Translations under genes and position numbers: made by a program | Shown: positions 34,171-43,889 of the stretch, piece by piece | Layout of the letters: each line of letters begins with the position of its first letter | Position numbering within the stretch: position 1 is the stretch's first letter | The notes under the pieces: generated by a model | What the model saw: only the letters and a program-made list of their open reading frames with translations | Told to the model about the DNA's origin: nothing | Databases searched by the model: none | Assembly: GCF_031143425.1 (NCBI RefSeq) | Contig: NC_090444.1 | Span: 1,353,962,323 to 1,354,026,322 of the forward strand | Length of the DNA stretch: 64,000 nt | Direction of reading: 5' to 3' | Origin: Pleurodeles waltl | Taxonomy: Eukaryota; Chordata; Amphibia; Caudata; Salamandridae

Positions 34171-35970
34171 CGCTGGATTCAATGGGCAACGTCTCTGACC
34201 GCCACTGATGTCGATTATGTATTCGATCCAAGGCTTCAGACACAATAATTTCTCCAGTATGAACAGGAGTACCCCGCTCCTCTAAATATCTTGCCACTAG
34301 ACAGTTATAATACTATCATTTACACTGACGGATCAGCGCAACCGGCTGTAGGTACTAAACATCAATACTCGGCAGCTTGCGCAGCCATGTGCGGAGTGAT
34401 GGAAGATGGAGTTTTCCACCCTCACTATACCTACACGCAGACCTTAGGGGACTGCACAGCCCAGTTGGCTGAGCTTAAGGCTCTTCTTCTGGTGCTCGAA
34501 CATGCTGAGGCAGGAAGCCAGACTTTGATAGTCTGTGATTCATATTACTGCGTCCTGTCATACAATGAATATCTCAATCATTGGAAACTGAACGGGTTTA
34601 GGGATTCTAAAGGAAACACCATTAAACACAAAATATTGTGGGGAAGGGTGGCTGATCTTAGGGATAAGCTACAATGTGTCCATGTAGTTCATACATTAGG
34701 ACACCAGCGTGTAGGGACACTTGTTGCCGACAATACATTGGCTGATGATGCGGCCAAAACATCAGTAGCTACGGCTTCTGTTGCTGCAGTGACTCGTTCT
34801 CGAACGAGGTTGGATAATGAAATATTGATTGCCGTTAAAGCTTCGGCTGCAGGCAAGACCCTTCCGAAAGGCTACCCTACAAACTATACTTACCATATCA
34901 GTGCACAGAATGTTGCTTATACAACAATTCCTGGGGTTGGAGATCAAGTGATCCCCAATGAAGACCAGAGATTAGAGCTGATTACAGCCGCACATGAGGG
35001 TGTCACTTCTGCACATGCTGGTATACAGGCCACGATAACAATTCTACAGCAACAATACTGGTGGCCTGGTCTATGCAGACGAACTAAGCAGTATGTCCTT
35101 TGCTGTGACATTTGCCAGCAGATTAAGGGCTCTAATATCTAACGCCCTCCGCAGTCATCCTTCTTAGTGTCAGACAAGCCACTTCAGTGTGTGTACCTAG
35201 ACCATTGTGGTCCCTTACAGCCTGATGGTGCATACAAATACATTCTAGTGGCTGTGGATTCCTGCTCTAGATTCCTGTGGGTATGGCCACAGTGGTCGGC
35301 TGACGCCCGGACTGTTATATCGGTACATATGCGGTTGCAGCATTCCATTCGGACCAGGGCCCTGCATTTGCCTCTAAGGCATTTAGGGACACCATGGGGA
35401 CGATGGGTGTGGAACTCCATAACTCCTCACCATACCATCCCGAGGGAAATTTGGTTGTGGAGAGGCGGAATTGTGATCTAAAGCAGTCCTTAACAGCTCG
35501 AGTATTAGGTTCAGGCCGCAGTTGGTTACACCACCTATATGGGGTCCAGAGAGCACTGAATAATCTGCCAAGACGGTCCTTGGGGGGAAGGTCTCCATAT
35601 GAGGTTCTCTTTGGGATACCTATGTATGTCCCAGATCTTGATGTCCCTGGTATGGTGGCGACAGAAACGCCATTTGACATAAAAGAACGTCTCACTGTTT
35701 TACAGGAGCTTCAACAATTTTGTGAAGATAAATCATCTGCAAGTGCTGCCACCTTAGGAATAAGGGAATTGGCTGGATTCCTAACGTTGGGGATCTGGTT
35801 CGCGAGAAGATCGCTGTGAAAAAGGAGTTCGGTTCATCATACAGAGCACCTGTACCAGTCTTGGGAATAAAAGGCACCAGGACTGTCATTCTACCACCAC
35901 TGTCTGGTTCTAAATCGAACAGATTCATCTCCATTGATGACATCAAATTACACCATGTGGCCGATTCTTC
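34171..35970 (+). pseudogene. pol: ERV B pol, second RNase H-integrase copy
   Basis: RNase H again open from 34,291 (YTDGSAQ, DCTAQLAELK, VCDSYYC), with TAA at 35,140 and the integrase frameshift at the same places as the first copy. Integrase end: MGTMGVELHNSS, HPEGNLVVER, VYGVQRALNNLP-type tail. The final pol stretch overlaps the env start near 35,934-35,975. It cannot be read as part of any intact pol. Confidence 0.85.
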
Positions 35971-37541
35971 ACAGTAGACCAGGAGGTCCCTTGGGTGGTT
36001 CCCAATCCCCTCTCACTACCCAACAGGAAATCCATCTACATAGTAGGATGAACATCACTGCTACTGACTATGCAACTATGTCAACTGCTGTTCCGGACAC
36101 TTCCTCGACCATGGGGAGTGCGGAAAATGAACTTTTGTTGGTTCCAGTCACATCTTCGGAGACTACCCCGCTTCAAGATTTGGCTGTATTTTACACGAAC
36201 ACTTCCACGGCTAATGACGTTGTTTATCAAGAACCTCCACGAGTGGTGGATCAGAATTCAGAGGGTCCTGTGTTTGCAGAGACTTCCTCTGGCTATTTCA
36301 TTGACATTGATGATTTTTCTTCGGATTCCTCCTCAACTGTGACTGACAAACTTTCAAAAAGTAGTAAGCTGTATCGATGGCTTAAAAAGAACTATTTGAT
36401 CTACCCATGGAACTATCTATGGTTCTGTTTGACATTTATTGCATTATTTTTATGGATTGGTTTTGTGACTGTTTTCTTTTTGCTGATTAATGGTCACTAT
36501 ATTCCTGACCGCTCCTCTGTGGAGCCTGTTGATGAAATTTTAACACCACATCATTCTTCACATAAGGTCCGACGAGATTTGTCCCCTGTCAATATTACAG
36601 CTATACCAATTACTGATGGGATTGTGTGGGACAAAGTTCTATTCGATATATACGGGCCTACAGAGATTATTCAGATACCATACGTGTTCAAAATTTCAAT
36701 GTCTGATGTTATTACACCTAATGTTGTCTCTGATGATTGGAATGTCCAAACAGTTGATTCCATGCTAACTGAAATGAAGGACTATTACGCTTTTGAAAGT
36801 GATGATGTATATGATTATACAATGAATTATGGAGAAATGTTCTGCTACAACAATTGGGGACATCACTACCTACACCGTGCCACTAGATATAGACCTCTCT
36901 TGAACTACACACAGTGGGAACACTGTTCGACACCACCGGTGGGGAGTCCAAAGTATTATAGCGATAAATTTACATACTTTTCCGGGCATGATACAAGAAA
37001 AGCAGAGTCATATTATTTTAAAATACCTCCGGCACAAATTAGAAAAATTTTGCTCACAGACACAAAACTGATTTATTCAGAACCCTTTGTTTCCCAGCTC
37101 TCAATTGAGGGTTACGAATATTGGAAAAGGACTATTGACTTGAAAAGTGTATGGGGAACACAAGATTGGCAGATACAGGGTAGGGAGGCTTTGTTTCGAG
37201 CATGCCTGATTCCTGTGCAAATTATTTTCTTAATGACACTATTGAGCAGACATCCTGTCTGGGGTTAGCAAAAATTAAAGACCTGAACACTCTCAGTATC
37301 CCTACTCTGGCAAAAATTAGAGATTGGCAACACTTTCTTAATGTCACAGAGGAAGGCTAGATGCAATGGTTAAGGCTGGTGCCTATAATTCTTCACTTTC
37401 CCGTCCCGGCGGGTGGTTGGTATGGCCCTCTGACACTGATGGGTGTCAAAAGCATTTCTTGAACTCTTCAGGGGGGTTTTCAATTAACAGGCCTGACCCT
37501 CGCTTTCTATCAGGTCAACATACAGGTATAATTACAACATA
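34171..37541 (+). repeat. Tandem duplication II, second copy (3,371 bp)
   Basis: Same length as the first copy, about 1 percent different by eye. After it the single-copy env sequence goes on with AGTGTGGGTAAGC at 37,543. Confidence 0.94.
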
Positions 37542-38931
37542 CAGTGTGGGTAAGCTGTGCCAGCAATGGGTGCAGACAAACACGTTAACAGCAGTTAAGA
37601 AACACCTCAACACTCTTTCTGACAGTATAGACTTACAGGATTTCCTGTTAGGTCCTAGAAAACAGCGCTCGAAACTTTTTTTATATGCTATGTACAATGA
37701 AATTTTGAAACTTTCCCAGATTGAGGCTGCTGCACGTTTACGGCAACTAGATAGGGAAAATTTGGAAAAAACATTGGCTGTTGTCGACAATGGCATGAAC
37801 ACGCTGTCCAACAGGATTTATTCACTGTCAAATATAGTGTTGTCTGCTATTGATATTACTCAGACAGACTTGTCCCGGTTATATCATGGGCAAACACAGC
37901 TACGTTCCATCATGCAGCTTGGTTGGACATTACAGACACTGAAAAGTGGCCACATTCCATGGAGGTACATTAATGGGAGTGAATTATTCACTGCTTTTAA
38001 TTTTTCCAGGGAACAAGAGACAATGGCTAAAAGGGAGGCTAGTTTCACCCTGCTTCAAGTAGAGAAATTAGATAAGTTGCCCTTCATGGTAGCAGAGAGT
38101 CCTTCAACTATTTGGCTCTTGCACGGCATTATTAATTTACTGATTTCAACCTTTCGTTTCTCGAGCTGCCTGAAACATCTTGCAGTGGGACGATATGAGC
38201 AGCTAGGAGATAGCTTTATTAAGGAAGAGTGGGATTTGCCCTTTGACTATAGATGTCTGAACGGTGAACAGGAGGTCTTTCTTAGCGGAAGTGAATGTGA
38301 GACTGCTGTTCATCATTCTATGATATGCAAACAGGTGTCTCTTCACGGTCTTTGCAATGCGGGGGTCGCAAATTTGGCCTGTTTTCTGAAGGGTACTCCC
38401 GTCCCCTTTATTCGTCCAGTATTTCATGTACTTTCCAATGGTATTTATGTGGTACTGAACGATCAAAGCTGTTGCGGCATGCGACCTGGAATTGCCTATG
38501 CAATCTCAGTCACGAAGGTCGTTACGTGTTGTGGACATGTTTTGTTTCCCCCCACGCGAGAGATAAAAGTATCTGACATGTGGCCCCACATAGATACTAT
38601 TAATGTGAACTATGACAAGTTGAGTAGGCTAAAGTCGCTATTGTTTCAGAAACAGTTCGCATTGACATCAGCAAAAGAGACGTACGCTCTCCAGATTGCG
38701 AGATCATCAGCCGAGATACAATCCCTTTTAAATACCGATTTCCCCAAACACTTTGGAGAGCTGGTATCCAGAATATTCAATGCTTCAAGCACCACTGGGA
38801 TTGTTCATTTCTTTAAGGCTGTCGGGTCTGGTTTCGTGTCCATCTTCCAGACTGTCTTCGGAGTCATCCCATCAGCCATCCATTCTCTCTTTTCAAGTGT
38901 GTTTGGTGGCTTTCCAATTATTTTGGCTTAG
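35934..38931 (+). pseudogene. env: ERV B env (full-length second copy)
   Basis: Foamy-type envelope plan. Start region ATG 35,934 or 35,952 inside the end of pol. Leader: about 145 residues, then RWLKKNYLIYPWNYLW and a long hydrophobic segment typical of a retained leader or signal anchor. Leader/surface furin-like site KVRR at 36,564-36,575. Surface part: IYGPTEIIQIPYVFK, NYTQWEHCSTPP. A frame break lies at about 37,210-37,365. The second open part (37,366-38,931, 521 codons) has a surface/transmembrane furin-like site RKQR at 37,657-37,668, coiled-coil-like heptads after it, a CX6C-like CNAGVANLAC region and CC pairs, and a hydrophobic C-terminal segment. The central frame break disables it. 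Confidence 0.85.
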
Positions 38932-38974
38932 ATTGGCGGACTACTACTGCTATTTCTTCTGATTCGCGGTGGTT

Positions 38975-38986
38975 GTTTCTTTCCAG
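38975..38986 (+). promoter_or_regulatory. Candidate splice acceptor before the ERV B accessory gene
   Basis: A pyrimidine run ending GTTTCTTTCCAG, 12 bases before the ATG at 38,999. A message spliced here would begin with the accessory gene. ERV A reads GTTTCTGCACA at the same place and lacks the AG. Confidence 0.5.
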
Positions 38987-38998
38987 CAACACAGAGCA

Positions 38999-39487
38999 AT
39001 GGAGCCGCTCCCGCCAACTCCACTGTGCCGTGAGCGCATGGTTCGGATCTTTGGTGCACCTTTGCTGGTGGAACTGGAGCTTGACTGGTCGTTGTCATTT
39101 CGGCCACTTCTCTGGTGTGTACAACCAGTCTTCCGCTGCATATGGTGTCTCTTTGAACATCTGCTTATGGTCTGTCATGAGGTTGCACCGACATCTCCTG
39201 TGGACCACGAACTGCTGATGTCCCCGATGAGGGTTCATACACGGTCATGCCCCTTGAGACTGAGGTTGCTCCGCGAGGCCACCTATGAGCCTTCCGTTAT
39301 GAGATCTACCATGGATGAGGACACTGCAGCAAGTATCGATGCACCAGGAAATACGGCTCACTTCTGCTCTGTGGATCCGTTTGTCCGCCCAGCACTAGAC
39401 TTAACTTCGGACAATGTTGACTCATTTTTTAGGTCCTTGACTGGTGACTTCGATGACATTCTTCAAGATCATGCGTATAACACATAA
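38999..39487 (+). CDS. ERV B accessory protein, candidate Tas/Bel1-like transactivator
   Basis: Intact 162-codon frame after env, in the position where spumaviruses encode their transactivator. ATG at 38,999 is chosen because it follows the splice acceptor and aligns with the start region of the ERV A homologue (41,452). The N-terminal two thirds share a pattern with A: LPP, C.ERM, FGA.LL, WSLSFR.LL, QP.F.C.WC.FE, LLM, LR.RLL.EA.YE. The C-terminus is acidic and aromatic (DNVDSFFRSLTGDFDDIL), a composition typical of activation domains. No signal peptide or membrane segment. Function is inferred from position and composition; an unrelated accessory role is possible. It is open while gag, pol and env are broken. 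Confidence 0.7.
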   Translation: MEPLPPTPLCRERMVRIFGAPLLVELELDWSLSFRPLLWCVQPVFRCIWCLFEHLLMVCHEVAPTSPVDHELLMSPMRVHTRSCPLRLRLLREATYEPSVMRSTMDEDTAASIDAPGNTAHFCSVDPFVRPALDLTSDNVDSFFRSLTGDFDDILQDHAYNT

Positions 39488-39731
39488 TTTGATGGATTGA
39501 CTTGCCATTCCCGATTCCAAATTATGCAATTAAATAGACATTTGCTGTTGCACGCTGTACTTGTCATAGTTGATATTAACATCTCTGTATGTATTTTTAG
39601 ACAGATTTGTTTTAACACATGCAAATGCTTTTTTTTGCCTTGTTTTAGCATTTACCTTTTAGTTCAGGAGCAATTTTTTAGCTTCTTGGGTTCCTGTAGC
39701 TTCATCATACCTGTTACCGCAATGGGGAGGG
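39488..39731 (+). other. ERV B 3' untranslated part and polypurine tract
   Basis: T-rich sequence without a gene. It ends with AATGGGGAGGGGG (39,721-39,733) at the LTR edge, the expected primer for plus-strand DNA synthesis. Confidence 0.7.
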
Positions 39732-40829
39732 GGTAGTGAATCCTAGTTCGTTTTAATGGGATAACAGGAGTTAGCTTAGCCTCTGGCTGGTAGACTTGTG
39801 CCCCCGTCACCTAGTGACTTTTAACCTACTTAGCTTGCTCTGTCTTAGCCCATTTAATTATTTATTTCTTCTAAGATGGCTGCCTTGTTTATAGTTAGGC
39901 CACTTGTTATGAGTTACATTATCAGTGTCACCGCGCCAAGGCATCAAGATCAAGCACCAAAGACAAACAAACAGTAGATGTTCACACTTAGGGATTTTCC
40001 CTCTCTATACTTTCGAGGGATTGTTGATATTAATTGCCGTCCCAAGCATGCCTGTTATCTATTGTTTTGGAATAAACCTACGTCAGGAGGCCTTGTAGAT
40101 CTGTATAAATACATAACACATTAGACAGATAATCAGAGGGATTCCGACCAGAGGGCATCGCCACCATCGCTGATACCGATGCTGCAGTTGTCTTGACGCT
40201 GACCCAGTCTTCGTGTCCCTACGGAGTCTGAGATAGAGACCTCATTCCAAGGTAACGAGGGTTGGGGGCTCCTCTCATGGACACGACTTTGGCAGATTAG
40301 GTTTAGCGAACCCAGCTCTCCTTTAGGTAGGAGGTTAGGCCTATTCAAATGAGGATAATAGGGCATATTCCATCTTATATATATTTTTCATGTATTGCAA
40401 AATGGTGGGGGTCTTCATAACAATGACTCTCTTCTTCACAATACTGTTACTTGCTATATTCATTATCCTAATCATTGCAGTCCATGCAACCTATCGCAAA
40501 TTGCAGTTATGTTAAGTAAAAAGCTATTATAACTTTACTGCATCTGTGTCATTGCCTGTGTTTGTATGAGACATAATATATCTGTGAGAAAAGGGTAATC
40601 TCTGTTTAACCACGACATACCCTGAGATATCTTACTTTGAGTCCATGCGTAAGCGACTGCCATAAATCACCTGTTACTATTGTGTTTCTGGTGAGGTACT
40701 GCTAGTGAGCCGGTAAGGTTGGGACAACAGTTGCGACTTGTTGTAGGAAAGACTCAGTCGCCTACAAACAACAGTACCGTTATACTTAAACCAGCAGTCT
40801 TGCTCAGAGCAAGAGTCCAAACTACGACA
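39732..40829 (+). repeat. 3' LTR of ERV B
   Basis: Aligns end to end with 24,683-25,779, with about 38 differences by eye. TATAAAT is kept (40,104); the poly(A) hexamer reads AAGTAA (40,514). It ends CTACGACA before ERV A env resumes. Confidence 0.9.
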
Positions 40830-41429
40830 GTGGCATGTAACATTTCGGTAGCGAACTTGGCTTGTTACCTGAAGGGAGTCTCAGACCCCTTAATTAGACC
40901 TGCATTCCAGGTGCTCTCGAATGGCAGCTATGTTCTCCTCAATAGTGAGAGCTGTTGTGGGATGCGAGCAGCAATAGTTTATGTTGTTTTGGTCTCCAAA
41001 ATTGTTACATGCTGCCGGAATGTACTTTTTCTTCCTACACGACAGAGGGAAGTAGCTGAGATTTGGCCCCATATCGCTACTTCAAATGTGAATTTTGACA
41101 CGTTGAGCAGACTCAAGGCTTTATTGTTTCAAAAACATGTGTCGCGCACATCTGCACACAAGACCTGTGCACTTCAGGCTGTGAGGTCATCAGCAGAGAT
41201 ACAGTCCCTTTTAAGTACTAACTTTCCGAGACACTTTGGTGAACTCATGGAATGGATATTTAATGCGTCCACTACTACTGAAATTGCAAATTCCTTTAAG
41301 GATGTTGGTTCTGGTTTCGTTCACACTTTCTCCTATATATTTGGCTTAAAACCTTCAGCCCTCCACTCAATATTCTCCAGTATTTTCAGAGGATTTCCGA
41401 TAACCTTGACTATAATAGGTGGCATTTAG
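40830..41429 (+). pseudogene. env: ERV A env, 3' part
   Basis: Continuation of the env cut at 24,682. One open frame to the stop at 41,427: ISVANLACYLKGVSDPLIRP, LSNGSYVLLNSESCCGMR, VTCCRNVLF, LSRLKALLFQK, then a hydrophobic C-terminal stretch with IFNAST and GSGFVHTFSYIFG. Each block has a counterpart in B (38,350-38,931). This is the transmembrane subunit ectodomain end and anchor. The part is undamaged but separated from its 5' half by 16 kb. Confidence 0.85.
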
Positions 41430-41451
41430 CTATTGCTACTGTTTCTGCACA

Positions 41452-42000
41452 ATGGCTGTCCTGCTGCAACAAGGAGGACTGAAAGCGCTTCCACCAGCGC
41501 AGATGTGTCATGAACGCATGATGCAGTACTTTGGAGCATCACTCCTGGAGCGATTGGAGTGTGTCTGGTCTCTGTCATTCAGACTGGTTTTGCATTGTGA
41601 TCAGCCCATGTTTCAGTGCTTCTGGTGCTCTTTTGAATGTGCACTGAAAGTCTGTCTTTCGACGGAGCGTTTGCTTTCATTGGACGCTGATCTGTTGATG
41701 TTCTCGCTGAGGGCTCATTACCGGACATGCACGTTGAGGGTGCGTTTGCTATGGGAAGCTGTTTATGAGTTGCCCTTTGTGGATCATACAGCTCTAAACT
41801 CACTGTTGGACACACCACGGAATGTTGTTGATTTGGCTGGATCTCAGGCTTTGGAACACCAATGCTCCTTGGTTTTCCTTGGCAATGAACTTCCTACTTT
41901 ACCACCTGCCGAAGTGGAAGATTTCCTGTCTTTAATTGTCCCAGATTCAATTGGTGATTTTAAAAATTACTCTGACTTTTTTAAATTCAGCTTTTCCTGA
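41452..42000 (+). CDS. ERV A accessory protein, homologue of the ERV B gene
   Basis: Intact 182-codon frame 22 bases after the env stop. It begins MAVLLQQGGLKALPPAQMCH. The Cys/Trp-rich pattern shared with B runs C.ERM, FGA.LLE.LE, WSLSFR, QPMFQCFWCSFE, LLMFS.R.H, LR.RLLWEA.YE. The C-terminus differs in sequence from B but is again acidic and aromatic (EVEDFLSLIVPDSIGDF, then YSDFFKF). Conservation of pattern but not of exact sequence, with both copies open, suggests a real gene of this virus lineage. Probable role: transcriptional transactivator like Tas/Bel1; not proven by a motif. Confidence 0.7.
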   Translation: MAVLLQQGGLKALPPAQMCHERMMQYFGASLLERLECVWSLSFRLVLHCDQPMFQCFWCSFECALKVCLSTERLLSLDADLLMFSLRAHYRTCTLRVRLLWEAVYELPFVDHTALNSLLDTPRNVVDLAGSQALEHQCSLVFLGNELPTLPPAEVEDFLSLIVPDSIGDFKNYSDFFKFSFS

Positions 42001-42147
42001 TACCACAGTTAACATTTAAATTATCCTTTTAATACATGCGCAAGTGTCTTTAACTTGTCATTATTGACATTCCCATATATATGCCTTAGGTTGAATTTTA
42101 GGAGCTTTTTTTTTAATAATTAGGCTTTGAAACCCCTTTGAACTGGC

Positions 42148-42157
42148 AAGGGGAGGG
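42148..42157 (+). other. Polypurine tract of ERV A
   Basis: AAGGGGAGGG directly before the LTR start TGTTGTGTA. Between the accessory stop (42,000) and here the sequence is T-rich with no gene. Confidence 0.7.
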
Positions 42158-43143
42158 TGTTGTGTACCCATTTTAGCTATAGCTTTAGACATGTTATTTT
42201 AGCAAACTGTGCCTGCCGCTGTGCACTAGATATGTTTTATTCTAGCTTGGCTATATTATTTTAACAATAGCCACATTTGCGGTCTTGTTTTATTTTCTCC
42301 ATCTAGCTGTTCTTCGCGTAGGTCAGCACTACATTATTATCTTAAACAAGACATTTCTTTCACTCTGTGCTTTTCTCAAGGCTGCAGTAAGATAGGTTGC
42401 CGGAAAAAGTGGTACACTTTGTCTCCAATGTTCACAGAAACATATACACTCTTACGTGGGGATCTCTTGGAACAGCAGCTGTTTTATTATAAGCTCACTA
42501 CTTTGACCCATGTACATTAGAGGAAGATTCCAGCCAGATGACCACGACTGTATGCTGTTTGCTGAGTGCTTTGGTGCATCTGCTTATGTAGACTACAGGC
42601 CTCTTGCTCAGGTATGAAGGATGATGTCTTCCCAGGGGAACCTGAAGGGCAGAGTTAGAGCTTAACATGCTGTGCTCTAACATAGCCTTGGTAGGAACTA
42701 TCCTTAACAATCTTAGTGACAAAATGGTAGTGTTATTTTTGTGTTTTACTCTCTTTGTCACAGTTGTAATCCTATTGTGCTTTATCGTCCTAGTTATTGC
42801 AATACATGCTTTATTATCTAAGATGCAGTTGCTTCAATAAAACCTTGTTGGATCTTACTTTGCCTCTGATTGTCCTTGCATATGTGAGAATAAAGTAACT
42901 GAGAGAAACGGATGACATCTGAGTGACCACGTTTCCACTGAGGAGTCATTTATGTCATGCGCCCGGTTGCCCAATGATCCCTGCTCTTGGGTGGAGATGA
43001 GGCACTGCTAGTTAGCCGGAACAAACCTGGATTAGGCTGCCAGGTGTCACATGGTGCGGGTACAGACTCAGTCCCCCGCAGTCCAGGCGATTCTGCCACC
43101 CAAATCCAGTAGTCTCATTAGGATAATGAGAAGCAACACAACA
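42158..43143 (+). repeat. 3' LTR of ERV A
   Basis: TGTTGTGTACCC to about CACAACA. It aligns with the 5' LTR and lacks its MITE; the unoccupied site reads CACTTTGTCTCC near 42,415. AATAAA is at 42,836-42,841. The right edge is uncertain by a few bases because the last part diverges. Confidence 0.88.
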
Positions 43144-43889
43144 AAAATCTGCCAGGACAACATTTGAAAAATCTGGTCACCCTACACTAGGCTATTAGGG
43201 CACCTCAGTCCATGCTGTATACCCCTGTCAAAGCAGAACACACAGCAAATGCTCCTGTATCTTCTCTCCTCAGTCCTTGTTTTCCCTTTATTTCTCCTGT
43301 GAAATATTCAGGGTCGTAATAGCTTCAGAAAGACTGAGGAAGGGCAGTAATTCTCAACTGATCTACATCCCTGGTCAAAATCTTGGCAACTGTGCAGTAC
43401 TGCATTATGTTTTAAATACTCTTTGATTGGTCTGGACTTGTGTCAGGAATCAGATTATAAGATAAGGGGCAATGAGGCCTCAATCTTGATGTGCAAAACC
43501 TGAAGTGGAGCTGAGCTCCCACAAGCACAAAAAATTTTGTCCACAAAGGTATCCTGGTTTCTGCATGGAACCCATAGATCTTCAAGGTAGTGTTGTACAA
43601 GCAGCAAGTTTTACCTCAGACAAGAAGGCATAATCTTAATCAAAACATGTCACTAAAATAAACGCTGGTTCCACTCAGTTTGCCGAGCCACGTTCTTTGA
43701 ATGATGAAGGTGTGAGAGCTGAGATTTCGTTGTAAATAATGTGTCTTTACATAATTATACTCATATACTAATATGTGACTTAATTTGATTATGAATTTAT
43801 GGTTATGAAAATTGTGATCTACTTAGTGGCCACCATGAAGCGAAAGGCCTGCATTTGTTTTCTAATGCTAATATTCTGTCTCTTTAAGA
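43144..43889. other. Unclassified stretch without genes
   Basis: Between ERV A and the LTR of X2. Only short open frames; no terminal repeats seen. Confidence 0.5.

Larger units (their letters stand above)
24683..40829 (+). mobile_element. Spumavirus-like ERV B, inserted in ERV A env
   Basis: Complete two-LTR provirus of 16.1 kb, same strand as A. Env of A stops matching at 24,682 and continues at 40,830. Order: LTR, primer site, gag, pro-RT, a duplicated gag/pro/RT block, RNase H-integrase-env, a duplicated RNase H-integrase-env block, env end, accessory gene, polypurine tract, LTR. Without the two duplications it would be about 11.0 kb, an ordinary spumavirus size. GTG occurs at both outer junctions, but a clean 4-bp target duplication is not seen. 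LTRs differ at about 38 of 1,098 positions by eye. Confidence 0.93.
9118..43143 (+). mobile_element. Spumavirus-like ERV A, split by nested insertions
   Basis: The 5' LTR (9,118) and 3' LTR (to 43,143) share the start TGTTGTGTA and the same 3' part, and flank one gag-pol-env-accessory set. Three large insertions spread it over 34 kb: a MITE in the 5' LTR, a Harbinger cluster in pol (14,034 to about 21,785) and ERV B in env (24,683-40,829). Its own sequence totals only about 9.5 kb. The flanks read AAAT (9,114-9,117) and AAAA (43,144-43,147), compatible with a mutated 4-bp target duplication. LTRs differ by very roughly 10 percent by eye, more than those of B, as expected for the older host element. 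Confidence 0.88.

Noticed and set aside
26801..37541. CRISPR-like or segmental host duplication
   Set aside because: The repeated blocks are retroviral gag, pol and env with 2-bp overlaps, adjacent and without spacers.
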